This document shows positions 38,000 through 46,737 of a stretch of DNA of 64,000 bases, piece after piece (within the stretch, counting starts at the first letter, position 1; the number at the start of each line of letters is the position of its first letter). Under the pieces are notes generated by a model that saw nothing but the letters and a program-made list of their open reading frames with translations, did not search any database and was not told the origin of the DNA. The translations under genes were made by a program, and so were the position numbers. This stretch comes from Pseudomonas sp. TCU-HL1 (GTDB taxonomy: Bacteria > Pseudomonadota > Gammaproteobacteria > Pseudomonadales > Pseudomonadaceae): assembly GCF_001708505.1 (NCBI RefSeq), contig NZ_CP015992.1, positions 4,898,001 to 4,962,000 of the forward strand. The letters are read 5' to 3'.

Positions 38000-38557
38000 T
38001 CAGACCGCCATCAGGTCTTTTTCTTTGTTTTCCAGCGCCTTGTCGACTTCGCCAACGAACTTGTCGGTCAGCTTCTGGACATCATCGGCTGCACGACGCT
38101 CGTCGTCTTCGCTGATTTCCTTTTCCTTGACCAGATCCTTCAGCTGCGCGAGGGCATCGCGGCGGATATTGCGCACAGCAACACGGGCGTTCTCGGCCTC
38201 GGAACGCGCCTGCTTGGTGAAGCCCTTGCGGGTTTCCTCGGTCAGGGCGGGCATCGGCACGCGAATGGTGGTGCCGGCAGTAGCCGGGTTCAGGCCGAGG
38301 TCGGAGGTCATGATGGCCTTTTCCACAGCCTGGATCATGCTCTTGTCGAACACGGTCAGGGCCAGGGTGCGGGAGTCTTCGGCAATCACGTTGGCCACCT
38401 GGCGCAGCGGAGTGTCGGAGCCGTAGTAGGACACCATCACGCTGTCCAGGATGCTCGGGTGCGCACGCCCGGTGCGGATCTTGGCGAAAGCATGATCCAG
38501 CGATTCCAGGGTCTTCTTCATGCGCTCCTGCGCTTCTTGCTTGATCTCGTTGATCAC
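38000..38557 (-). CDS. frr: Ribosome recycling factor
   Basis: 185 residues. With EF-G it splits post-termination ribosomes. Conserved RTGRAHPSILD near 28-38, YYGSDTPLRQVANV and the three-helix bundle C terminus are visible. It begins in an ATGA overlap with the pyrH stop. Confidence 0.98.
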   Translation of the reverse strand: MINEIKQEAQERMKKTLESLDHAFAKIRTGRAHPSILDSVMVSYYGSDTPLRQVANVIAEDSRTLALTVFDKSMIQAVEKAIMTSDLGLNPATAGTTIRVPMPALTEETRKGFTKQARSEAENARVAVRNIRRDALAQLKDLVKEKEISEDDERRAADDVQKLTDKFVGEVDKALENKEKDLMAV

Positions 38558-39297
38558 TTTTCGCCCTCCTCGATCAGGGTTCCTTCGGCGCCGCCAACCA
38601 CGATGTTCAGCAGGGCACCCGGTTTATTCATATTGAAGACCCGCAGGGGCATCTTCTGATCACGGCACAGACAGATGGCCGTGAGGTCCATGACACCCAG
38701 CTTGCGATCCAGCACCTCGTCATAGGTCAAGTGCTCGAACTTCTCGGCATTGGGGTCCTTGAACGGGTCGGCAGTGTACACGCCATCGACCTTGGTGGCT
38801 TTCAGCACCACGTCCGCATCCACTTCGATGGCGCGCAGGCAGGCGGCCGAGTCGGTGGTGAAGAAGGGGTTACCGGTACCAGCGGAGAAGATCACCACTT
38901 CACCGGAACTCAGGTGGCGCATGGCCTTGCGGCGGTCGTAGTGATCGGTCACGCCGACCATGGAAATGGCCGACATCACAATGGCGGGAATGTTGGAACG
39001 CTCCAGCGCGTCGCGCATGGCCAGCGCGTTCATCACGGTAGCCAGCATGCCCATGTGGTCGCCGGTCACGCGATCCATGCCAGCAGCGCTAAGGGCCGCA
39101 CCACGGAACAGGTTGCCGCCGCCGATCACCAGACCGACCTGGACGCCGATGCCGACCAACTGGCCGATTTCCAGCGCCATGCGATCGAGGACTTTCGGAT
39201 CGATACCGAACTCCTCGGAGCCCATCAGGGCCTCACCGCTGAGTTTGAGCAGAATGCGTTTATAGCGAGGTTGGCGACCACTCACCTGCTGAGCCAT
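38554..39297 (-). CDS. pyrH: UMP kinase
   Basis: 247 residues, hexameric bacterial UMP kinase of the amino acid kinase fold. It phosphorylates UMP to UDP. RILLKLSGEALMG near 14-26, VIGGGNLFRGAAL and the D-K-rich segment LKATKVDGVYTADPFKDP are conserved. It has its own leader: 204 bp separate it from tsf. Confidence 0.98.
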   Translation of the reverse strand: MAQQVSGRQPRYKRILLKLSGEALMGSEEFGIDPKVLDRMALEIGQLVGIGVQVGLVIGGGNLFRGAALSAAGMDRVTGDHMGMLATVMNALAMRDALERSNIPAIVMSAISMVGVTDHYDRRKAMRHLSSGEVVIFSAGTGNPFFTTDSAACLRAIEVDADVVLKATKVDGVYTADPFKDPNAEKFEHLTYDEVLDRKLGVMDLTAICLCRDQKMPLRVFNMNKPGALLNIVVGGAEGTLIEEGEK

Positions 39298-39501
39298 TGC
39301 GTATCTCTCCTGCGGCGCTATTTGAATTCGTGGACCCCGAAAGGCCCTATGTACTAGCGAGTCCTGAGACTGCGCAAACGGCGGTTGGTGCCCGACAACC
39401 AGATCCCGCCGTGGAAACCGCCCCGAAATGGTTCCCCAGTTTGACGAAGAGGCCGCACGCGTGAGCGGGCAGCCTCTTGCGGGGCGACAGCCGAAGCCGT
39501 C

Positions 39502-40371
39502 TTATTGCTTGGTAGCAGCGACCTGGGCAGCTACTTCGGCAGCGAAGTCGACTTCGACTTTCTCGATGCCTTCGCCTACTTCGTAGCGAACGAAGGAAAC
39601 GATCTCGGCGCCGGCCTTTTTCGCCAGGTCACCGACCTTGACTTCCGGATCCTTGACGAAAGGCTGCTCGACCAGGCTGGCTTCAGCCAGGAACTTGGCG
39701 ATACGGCCTTTGACCATGTTCTCGACGATGTTTTCCGGCTTGCCGGCGATCTTGTCGGCGTTCAGGGCCAGGAAGATTTCCTTTTCCTTGGCAACAGCTT
39801 CTTCGGAAACCTGGCTCGGGTTCAGGAACTGCGGGTTGCTGGCAGCCACGTGCATGGCGATGTCCTTGGCCAGTTCCGGGGTGCCGCCCTTCAGGTTCAC
39901 GACTACACCGATGCGGTGGCCGTGCAGGTAGGCACCAACCACGTCACCTTCAACGCGGGTCAGACGACGGATATTGACGTTCTCGCCGGTCTTGGAAACC
40001 AGGGCCAGACGAGCTTCTTCGCGGGACTCGACCAGCGGAGCAGCGTCGGTCAGCTTTTCATTGAAAGCCTGGTCCAGAGACGCAGCAACGAAGGACTTGA
40101 AGTCATCCTGCAGGGCCAGGAAGTCGGTCTGGGAGTTGACTTCGATGATGACGGCAACCTTGTTGTCGTCAGCCACTTTGACAGCGATGGCACCTTCGGC
40201 GGCGATATTGCCAGCCTTCTTGGCAGCCTTGATGGCGCCGGCAGCGCGCATATCGTCAATGGCTTTCTCGATGTCGCCTTCAGCTGCGGTCAGCGCCTTC
40301 TTGCAATCCATCATGCCCAGGCCGGTACGCTCGCGCAGTTCTTTAACCAGGGCTGCAGTAATCTCTGCCAT
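39502..40371 (-). CDS. tsf: Elongation factor Ts
   Basis: 289 residues, guanine nucleotide exchange factor for EF-Tu. The N-terminal UBA-like domain (ALVKELRERTGLGMMDCKKAL) and the Tu-binding TDFLALQDDF region are intact. It follows rpsB; a hairpin terminator between them would lower tsf relative to rpsB, as in other enterics and pseudomonads. Confidence 0.98.
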   Translation of the reverse strand: MAEITAALVKELRERTGLGMMDCKKALTAAEGDIEKAIDDMRAAGAIKAAKKAGNIAAEGAIAVKVADDNKVAVIIEVNSQTDFLALQDDFKSFVAASLDQAFNEKLTDAAPLVESREEARLALVSKTGENVNIRRLTRVEGDVVGAYLHGHRIGVVVNLKGGTPELAKDIAMHVAASNPQFLNPSQVSEEAVAKEKEIFLALNADKIAGKPENIVENMVKGRIAKFLAEASLVEQPFVKDPEVKVGDLAKKAGAEIVSFVRYEVGEGIEKVEVDFAAEVAAQVAATKQ

Positions 40372-40442
40372 GTCGCAATCCTCTTGAACAGGTTTTCAAC
40401 CATTCAGCCCGGAGTTCCGGGCATTCACAATTCGGAGGTGGC

Positions 40443-40464
40443 AAAAAGGGGGCCTAGCCCCCTT
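40443..40464 (-). terminator. Terminator/attenuator between rpsB and tsf
   Basis: Stem AAGGGGG / CCCCCTT (40446-40452 with 40458-40464), loop 5 nt, followed by TTTTTGCC on the minus strand. Confidence 0.75.
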
Positions 40465-40498
40465 CTTGCGCACCGGGTAACGCTAGATGGCTGTGAAC

Positions 40499-41239
40499 TC
40501 AGCCTTCTGCGGACTCGGAGGCAGCTTCTTCGACGAACTCGTCAGCACCGCCAGCGGCATTCTGACGGCCGCGGATTACAGCATCAGCGAAGCTGGCGAG
40601 GTACAGCTGAACGGCGCGGATTGCGTCGTCGTTACCCGGAATGACGTAGTCAACGCCTTCAGGGCTGCTGTTGGTATCGACAACACCGATGACCGGGATG
40701 CCCAGCTTGTTGGCTTCGCTGATGGCGATGCGCTCGTGATCAACGTCGATCACGAACAGAGCGTCCGGCAGGCCGCCCATATCCTTGATACCACCCAGGC
40801 TGCGCTCGAGCTTCTCGAGGTCGCGGGTACGCATCAGGGCTTCTTTCTTGGTCAGCTTGGCGAAGGTGCCGTCCTGGGACTGGGTTTCCAGCTCGCGCAG
40901 GCGCTTGATCGACTGACGGATGGTCTTGTAGTTGGTCAGCATGCCGCCCAGCCAGCGGTGATCGACGTACGGGGAGCCGCAACGAGCAGCTTCTTCACGA
41001 ACGATCTTGCCAGCGGAACGCTTGGTGCCGACGAACATAACCTTGTTCTTGCCCGCAGCCAGTTTCTCAACGAAGGCCAGGGCCTCGTTGAACATCGGCA
41101 GGGTTTTTTCCAGGTTGATGATATGGATCTTGTTACGCGCGCCGAAAATGTACTTGCCCATTTTCGGGTTCCAGTAACGGGTCTGGTGACCGAAGTGCAC
41201 ACCGGCCTTCAGCATATCGCGCATGTTGACTTGGGACAT
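40499..41239 (-). CDS. rpsB: 30S ribosomal protein S2
   Basis: 246 residues from ATG 41239, preceded by GAGGAAT. MRDMLKAGVHFGHQTRYWNPKMG and the FVGTKRSA, VDHRWLGGMLTN and IGVVDTNSSP signatures are present. A longer in-frame start at 41302 would put coding sequence over the ribosome site and is rejected. It diverges from map. Confidence 0.98.
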   Translation of the reverse strand: MSQVNMRDMLKAGVHFGHQTRYWNPKMGKYIFGARNKIHIINLEKTLPMFNEALAFVEKLAAGKNKVMFVGTKRSAGKIVREEAARCGSPYVDHRWLGGMLTNYKTIRQSIKRLRELETQSQDGTFAKLTKKEALMRTRDLEKLERSLGGIKDMGGLPDALFVIDVDHERIAISEANKLGIPVIGVVDTNSSPEGVDYVIPGNDDAIRAVQLYLASFADAVIRGRQNAAGGADEFVEEAASESAEG

Positions 41240-41370
41240 TTCTATTCCTCGATAAATCGGGTTAGGCCTCCACGCATCCCAATATCCAACCCTTTCAGGC
41301 ACCCAGGATATCGTGTCGATACGTGTGTGGGTTTGGGCCTTGCGGGCACCAGGCCCGTAAAGCGGCGCGT

Positions 41371-41376
41371 TTTATA
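41371..41376 (-). promoter_or_regulatory. Probable rpsB -10 element with GC-rich discriminator
   Basis: TATAAA on the minus strand, followed directly by ACGCGCCGC. A GC-rich discriminator just after the -10 is characteristic of ribosomal promoters repressed by ppGpp/DksA. No convincing -35 is seen. The leader to the rpsB start would be about 125 nt, long enough for S2 autoregulation, which cannot be shown from sequence alone. Confidence 0.45.
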
Positions 41377-41433
41377 GCACAAAAAGATGCCCCAAGCTAC
41401 TGGAACCCTGCGTACAAGAAGTGGCCACCTCCT

Positions 41434-41464
41434 GCTTGCCGCTTATGGCTTGCGGCTTGAAGCT
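41434..41464. repeat. Short GCTTGC-type repeat before map
   Basis: The stretch repeats the unit GCTTGCCGCTT / GCTTGCGGCTTGAAGCT several times. Low-complexity repeats of this kind are familiar in Pseudomonas intergenic DNA. No function is visible. Confidence 0.4.
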
Positions 41465-41504
41465 GTTAATATCAAGCCTTTTCCGTTTGCGCCCGAGACC
41501 CAAT

Positions 41505-42287
41505 ATGACCGTCACCATCAAGACGCCCGCAGAAATCGAGAAAATGCGCGTTGCCGGCCGCCTGGCCGCCGAAGTGCTGGAGATGATCGGCGAGCATGTC
41601 AAACCCGGCGTGACCACCGAGGAACTGGATCGCATCTGCCATGACTACATCGTCAATGTGCAGCAGGCCATCCCCGCCCCCCTCAACTACAAGGGCTTCC
41701 CCAAGTCGATCTGCACTTCGGTCAACCACGTGGTCTGCCATGGCATCCCCAACGAGAAGCCACTGAAGGATGGTGACATCCTCAATATCGACATCACCGT
41801 CATCAAGGACGGCTACCACGGTGACACCAGCAAGATGTTCCTGGTGGGCAAGGCGCCGGAGTGGGCCGACAAGCTCTGCCGTGTGACCCAGGAGTGCATG
41901 TACAAGGGCATCCAGCTGGTCAAACCCGGTGCGCGCCTGGGCGATATCGGCGAAGTGATCCAGAAACATGCCGAGAAACTCGGCTACTCGGTGGTCCGTG
42001 AATATTGCGGCCATGGCATCGGCGCCGTATTCCACGAAGAGCCGCAAGTCCTGCACTACGGTCGTGCCGGCACCGGCATGGAACTGAAGGAAGGCATGAC
42101 CTTCACCATCGAGCCGATGATCAACCAGGGCCGCCCGGAAACCCGCCTGCTCGGCGACGGCTGGACCGCCATCACCAAGGACCGCAAGCTCTCCGCCCAG
42201 TGGGAGCACACCGTCCTGGTGACTGCCGACGGCTACGAGATCCTCACCCTGCGTGGTGACGACACCCTGCCGCGCACCGCGTCCTGA
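41505..42287 (+). CDS. map: Methionine aminopeptidase, type I
   Basis: 260 residues. It removes the initiator Met from nascent proteins, using two metal ions. Metal ligands are recognisable in DITVIKDGYHGDTSKMF, CGHGIGAVFHEEPQV, FTIEPMI and WEHTVLV. The start ATG 41505 (MTVTIKTPAEIEKM) is preferred over an upstream in-frame ATG because it matches the family N terminus. It diverges from rpsB and is followed 29 bp later by glnD, the usual rpsB-map-glnD arrangement. Confidence 0.97.
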   Translation: MTVTIKTPAEIEKMRVAGRLAAEVLEMIGEHVKPGVTTEELDRICHDYIVNVQQAIPAPLNYKGFPKSICTSVNHVVCHGIPNEKPLKDGDILNIDITVIKDGYHGDTSKMFLVGKAPEWADKLCRVTQECMYKGIQLVKPGARLGDIGEVIQKHAEKLGYSVVREYCGHGIGAVFHEEPQVLHYGRAGTGMELKEGMTFTIEPMINQGRPETRLLGDGWTAITKDRKLSAQWEHTVLVTADGYEILTLRGDDTLPRTAS

Positions 42288-42316
42288 CCACAGACCTGTA
42301 TAAGGAAAGCCGCCCC

Positions 42317-45019
42317 ATGCCGCAGGTGGATCCCGAGTTGTTCGACCGCGGCCAGTTCCAGGCGGAACTGGCCTTGAAGTCCAGCCCTATCGCTGCCTTC
42401 AAGAAAGCCATTCGCCAGGCCCGCGACGTGCTCGACAACCGTTTCACCAACGGCCGCGACATCCGTCGCCTGGTGGAGGACCGCGCCTGGTTCGTCGACC
42501 AGATACTGCGGGCGGCCTGGGAACGCTTCGGCTGGAGTGAGGATGCCGACATCGCCCTACTGGCGGTGGGAGGCTACGGGCGTGGCGAGCTGCACCCCTT
42601 CTCCGACATCGATCTGCTGATCCTGCTGGACAGCGCCGACCATGAGGTTTTCCGCGAACCCATCGAAGGCTTCCTCACCCTGCTCTGGGACATTGGCCTG
42701 GAAGTCGGCCAGAGCGTGCGCTCGGTAGCCGAATGCGCTGAAGAAGCGCGCGCCGACCTGACGGTGATTACCAACCTGATGGAAAGCCGCACCATCGCCG
42801 GCCCCGAGCACCTGCGCCAGCGCATGCTGGACGTCACCAGCCCCGAGCGGATGTGGCCAAGCAAGCACTTCTTCCTCGCCAAACGCCAGGAACAGAAGGC
42901 CCGCCACGCCAAGTACAACGACACCGAATACAACCTCGAGCCCAATGTGAAGGGCTCGCCCGGCGGCCTGCGGGACATCCAGACCATTCTCTGGGTCGCC
43001 CGGCGCCAGTTCGGCAGCCTGAACCTCCACGGCCTCGTGCAGCAGGGTTTCCTGGCGGAAATCGAGTGCAGCATGCTGGCCTCCAGCCAGGAATTCCTCT
43101 GGAAGGTCCGTTACGCCCTGCACATGCTGGCTGGCCGCGCCGAAGACCGGCTGCTGTTCGACCACCAGCGCAAGATCGCCAGCCTCCTCGGTTTCGAGGA
43201 TGGCGACGGCAAGCTCGGCATCGAGCGGTTCATGCAGAAGTACTACCGGGTGGTGATGGGGGTCTCCGAACTGAGTGACCTGATCAACCAGCACTTCGAG
43301 GAAGTCATCCTGCGTGCCGGCGAAACCGGCCAGGCGCAACCGCTGAACAGCCGCTTCCAGCTGCGTGACGGCTACATCGAGGTTACCCACCCGAACGTGT
43401 TCAAGCGCACGCCCTTCGCGATGCTGGAAATCTTCGTGCTGATGGCCCAGCACCCGGACATCAAGGGGGTTCGTGCGGACACCATCCGCCTGCTGCGCGA
43501 CAGCCGTCACCTGATCGACGAAGAGTTCCGCAAGGACATCCGCAACACCAGCCTGTTCATCGAGCTGTTCAAATCCGCCCAGGGCATCCACCGCAACCTG
43601 CGACGAATGAACCGCTACGGCATCCTCGGCCTGTACCTGCCGGAGTTCGGCCAGATCATCGGGCAGATGCAGCACGACCTGTTCCACATCTATACGGTGG
43701 ACGCGCACACGCTCAACCTGATCAAGCACCTGCGCAAGCTCAAATGGCCGGAACTGGCCGAGAAATTCCCCCTGGCCAGCAAGCTCATCGACAAGTTGCC
43801 CAAGCCCGAGCTGATCTATCTGGCCGGCCTTTACCACGACATCGGCAAAGGCCGCGGTGGCGACCACTCCGAGCTGGGCGCCGTCGATGCCGAGGCCTTC
43901 TGCTCCCGCCACCAGTTGCCGGTGTGGGACTCGCGGCTGGTGGCCTGGCTGGTGCAACACCACCTGGTGATGTCCACCACCGCCCAACGCAAGGACCTCT
44001 CCGACCCGCAGGTGATCTACGACTTCGCCCGTCTGGTGGGCGACCAGACCCGCCTGGACTACCTCTACGTGCTCACCGTGGCCGACATCAACGCCACCAA
44101 CCCGAGCCTGTGGAACTCCTGGCGCGCCAGCCTGCTGCGCCAGCTCTACACGGAAACCAAGCGCGCCCTGCGTCGCGGGCTGGAAAACCCGCTGGACCGC
44201 GAGGAGCAGATCCGCCAGACCCAGTCCGCCGCCATCGACATCCTGGTGCGCAACGGCATCGACCAGGACGAAGCCGAGCAACTCTGGTCGCAGCTTGGCG
44301 ATGACTATTTCCTGCGCCACACCGCCAACGACGTGGCCTGGCACACCGAGGCCATCCTCCAGCACCCGGCCGGCAACGACCCGCTGGTACTGATCAAGGA
44401 AACCGCCCAGCGTGAGTTCGAAGGCGCGACCCAGATCTTCATCTACGCTCCCGACCAGCACGACTTCTTCGCCGTGACCGTGGCGGCGATGTCGCAGCTC
44501 AACCTGAACATTCACGACGCCCGGATCATCACCTCCACCAGCCAGTTCACCCTCGACACCTACATCGTGCTCGATGCGGACGGCGGGCGGATCGGCGAGA
44601 ACCCCGCGCGCATCCGCGAAATCCGCGAAGGCCTGATCGACGCCCTGAAGAACCCGGACGAGTACCCGGCCATCATCCAGCGCCGCGTGCCGCGCCAGCT
44701 CAAGCACTTCGCGTTCCCGCCGCAGGTGACCATCTCCAACGATGCCCAGCGTCCAGTGACCATCCTCGAATTGATCGCGCCCGACCGCCCTGGCCTGCTG
44801 GCACGCATCGGCCGCATCTTCCTGGAATTCGACCTGTCGCTGCAGAACGCCAAGATCGCCACCCTGGGCGAGCGCGTTGAAGACGTCTTCTTCGTCACCG
44901 ACGCCAATAACCAGCCTCTTTCCGACCCCGAGCTCTGCCAGCGGCTGCAGGAGGCCATCGTCTCCCAGCTGTCCCAAGCCAACGGACATAACCCGGACAC
45001 AACGCGGATAAACATCTGA
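42317..45019 (+). CDS. glnD: Bifunctional uridylyltransferase/uridylyl-removing enzyme GlnD
   Basis: 900 residues, full length. It senses glutamine and modifies the PII protein, controlling nitrogen assimilation. The nucleotidyltransferase motif GGYGRGELHPFSDIDLL is at 85-101, the HD hydrolase motif YHDIGKGRGGDHSE near 505-518, and two ACT domains at the C terminus (about 705-790 and 815-890) bind glutamine. AGGAAAG precedes ATG 42317. Confidence 0.98.
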   Translation: MPQVDPELFDRGQFQAELALKSSPIAAFKKAIRQARDVLDNRFTNGRDIRRLVEDRAWFVDQILRAAWERFGWSEDADIALLAVGGYGRGELHPFSDIDLLILLDSADHEVFREPIEGFLTLLWDIGLEVGQSVRSVAECAEEARADLTVITNLMESRTIAGPEHLRQRMLDVTSPERMWPSKHFFLAKRQEQKARHAKYNDTEYNLEPNVKGSPGGLRDIQTILWVARRQFGSLNLHGLVQQGFLAEIECSMLASSQEFLWKVRYALHMLAGRAEDRLLFDHQRKIASLLGFEDGDGKLGIERFMQKYYRVVMGVSELSDLINQHFEEVILRAGETGQAQPLNSRFQLRDGYIEVTHPNVFKRTPFAMLEIFVLMAQHPDIKGVRADTIRLLRDSRHLIDEEFRKDIRNTSLFIELFKSAQGIHRNLRRMNRYGILGLYLPEFGQIIGQMQHDLFHIYTVDAHTLNLIKHLRKLKWPELAEKFPLASKLIDKLPKPELIYLAGLYHDIGKGRGGDHSELGAVDAEAFCSRHQLPVWDSRLVAWLVQHHLVMSTTAQRKDLSDPQVIYDFARLVGDQTRLDYLYVLTVADINATNPSLWNSWRASLLRQLYTETKRALRRGLENPLDREEQIRQTQSAAIDILVRNGIDQDEAEQLWSQLGDDYFLRHTANDVAWHTEAILQHPAGNDPLVLIKETAQREFEGATQIFIYAPDQHDFFAVTVAAMSQLNLNIHDARIITSTSQFTLDTYIVLDADGGRIGENPARIREIREGLIDALKNPDEYPAIIQRRVPRQLKHFAFPPQVTISNDAQRPVTILELIAPDRPGLLARIGRIFLEFDLSLQNAKIATLGERVEDVFFVTDANNQPLSDPELCQRLQEAIVSQLSQANGHNPDTTRINI

Positions 45020-45027
45020 ACCCGTAG

Positions 45028-45058
45028 GGTGCAATAAGGCCGCAGGCCGGATTGCACC
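45028..45058. repeat. Palindromic repeat between glnD and dapC
   Basis: GGTGCAAT-AA-GGCC-GCA-GGCC-GG-ATTGCACC folds into a long hairpin 9 bp after the glnD stop. There is no T-tract, so it looks more like a dispersed REP-type or mRNA-stabilising element than a terminator. Confidence 0.55.
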
Positions 45059-45095
45059 GATTCACCCACGACCTCCCTGTTGACGCCCTACAACC

Positions 45096-46292
45096 ATGAA
45101 CGACGCCCTGAACCACCTGCAGCCCTACCCCTTCGAGAAACTCCGCGCACTGCTGGCAGGCGCCCAGCCCCCCGCGGAGAAGAAGGCCATCGCCCTGTCC
45201 ATTGGCGAGCCCAAGCACCGCTCTCCGGCCTTCGTTGCCGAAGCCCTGGCGGCCAGTCTCGAGCAGTTGGCGGTGTACCCCACCACCCTGGGTATCCCGG
45301 CCCTGCGCGAAGCCATCGCCCACTGGTGCGAGCGGCGCTTCAAGGTCCCGACCGGGTGGCTCGACGCTGCCCGCCATGTGCTGCCGGTGAACGGAACCCG
45401 CGAAGCCCTGTTTGCTTTCACCCAGGCCGTGGTCAACCGTGCCGACAACGGCCTGGTGGTCAGCCCGAACCCCTTCTATCAGATCTACGAAGGTGCGGCG
45501 CTGCTGGCCGGCGCCGAACCGCACTACCTGCCGTGCCTGGCGGAGAACGGCTTCAACCCGGACTTCGATGCCGTGTCGGCGGACGTCTGGCAACGCTGCC
45601 AGATCCTTTTCCTCTGCTCCCCGGGCAACCCCACCGGCGCGCTGATCCCTGTAAATACCCTGAAGAAGCTGATCGCCCTGGCCGACGAGCACGACTTCGT
45701 GATTGCCGCCGACGAGTGCTACAGCGAGCTCTACTTCGACGAGCAGAACCCGCCGGCCGGCCTGCTCACTGCCTGCGCCGAGCTGGGCCGCGCCGACTTC
45801 AAGCGCTGCGTGGTGTTCCATAGCCTGTCCAAGCGCTCCAACCTGCCGGGCCTGCGTTCCGGCTTCGTCGCCGGCGACGCCGACATCCTCAAGTCCTTCC
45901 TGCTGTATCGCACCTACCACGGCTGCGCCATGCCGATTCAGACCCAACTGGCCAGCGTGACGGCCTGGAACGACGAAGTCCACGTCCGCGCCAACCGCGC
46001 CCTGTACCGCGAGAAATTCGACGCCATGCTGGATATCCTTGGCCCGGTCCTCGACGTCCAGCGCCCTGACGGCGGCTTCTACCTCTGGCCGAAGACTCCG
46101 GTGGACGACGAAACCTTCACCCGCGAACTGTTCGCCCGCGAACACGTCACCGTGGTCCCTGGCTCCTACCTGTCGCGTGCCGTGAATGGCTTCAACCCCG
46201 GCGCGGGCCGCGTGCGCCTGGCCCTGGTCGCACCGCTGGCCGAGTGCGTCGAAGCCGGTGAGCGCATCCGCGACTTCATCAAGGGCCTGTGA
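45096..46292 (+). CDS. dapC: Succinyldiaminopimelate transaminase
   Basis: 398 residues, class I/II PLP aminotransferase. It makes N-succinyl-LL-diaminopimelate from the keto acid in the succinylase branch of lysine/peptidoglycan synthesis. The PLP lysine is near residue 245 in HSLSKRSNLPGLRSGF; SPGNPTGALIPV and DECYSELYF are aminotransferase hallmarks. dapD follows two genes later and dapE lies further along, completing the branch within this window. Confidence 0.93.
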   Translation: MNDALNHLQPYPFEKLRALLAGAQPPAEKKAIALSIGEPKHRSPAFVAEALAASLEQLAVYPTTLGIPALREAIAHWCERRFKVPTGWLDAARHVLPVNGTREALFAFTQAVVNRADNGLVVSPNPFYQIYEGAALLAGAEPHYLPCLAENGFNPDFDAVSADVWQRCQILFLCSPGNPTGALIPVNTLKKLIALADEHDFVIAADECYSELYFDEQNPPAGLLTACAELGRADFKRCVVFHSLSKRSNLPGLRSGFVAGDADILKSFLLYRTYHGCAMPIQTQLASVTAWNDEVHVRANRALYREKFDAMLDILGPVLDVQRPDGGFYLWPKTPVDDETFTRELFAREHVTVVPGSYLSRAVNGFNPGAGRVRLALVAPLAECVEAGERIRDFIKGL

Positions 46293-46311
46293 GATTCAAA
46301 GGAACCGGACA

Positions 46312-46659
46312 ATGAACATCACCCTTTACGGCATCAAAGCCTGCGACACCATGAAGAAGGCCCGCACCTGGCTCGAGGAGCAAGGCGTGGCTTACAGCTT
46401 CCATGACTACAAGGCCTCGGCCATCGACCGCGCCAACCTCGAGAAATGGTGCGCCGAACACGGCTGGGAAACCGTCCTGAACCGCACCGGCACCACCTTC
46501 CGCAAGTTGGACGATGCGCAGAAAGCCAACCTGAACCAGGACAAGGCCATCGCCCTGATGCTGGCCCAACCGTCGATGATCAAGCGCCCGGTGCTGGACC
46601 TGGGTGATCGCACCCTGGTCGGCTTCAAGCCGGACCTGTACGCCGACGCACTCAAGTGA
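46312..46659 (+). CDS. Spx/MgsR/ArsC-like thioredoxin-fold protein (YffB type)
   Basis: 115 residues. ArsC-family fold with one active-site Cys, C11 in YGIKACDTMKKA, followed by the conserved RTGTTFRKL, MLAQPSMIKRPVL and VGFKPDLY. Members related to E. coli YffB are glutathione-linked thiol proteins; arsenate reduction is not established for this branch because the usual arsenic operon context is absent. It lies between dapC and dapD, a recurrent arrangement in Pseudomonas, which hints at but does not prove a link to DAP synthesis. Confidence 0.85.
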   Translation: MNITLYGIKACDTMKKARTWLEEQGVAYSFHDYKASAIDRANLEKWCAEHGWETVLNRTGTTFRKLDDAQKANLNQDKAIALMLAQPSMIKRPVLDLGDRTLVGFKPDLYADALK

Positions 46660-46737
46660 CTTGCAAGGGCGCGGTGCCGGGACTGCTTCCTGGTAACCGC
46701 CCCATCTGATCAACCCCCTTCAGCAAGAGGTATCCCC

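Noticed and set aside
42557..45034. Long open frame on the minus strand opposite glnD
   Set aside because: Antisense shadow of glnD; no domain and no promoter.
46312..46659. Calling the YffB/Spx-like protein an arsenate reductase
   Set aside because: The ArsC fold is present, but there is no arsenic operon nearby, and the closest named relatives are YffB-type thiol proteins.
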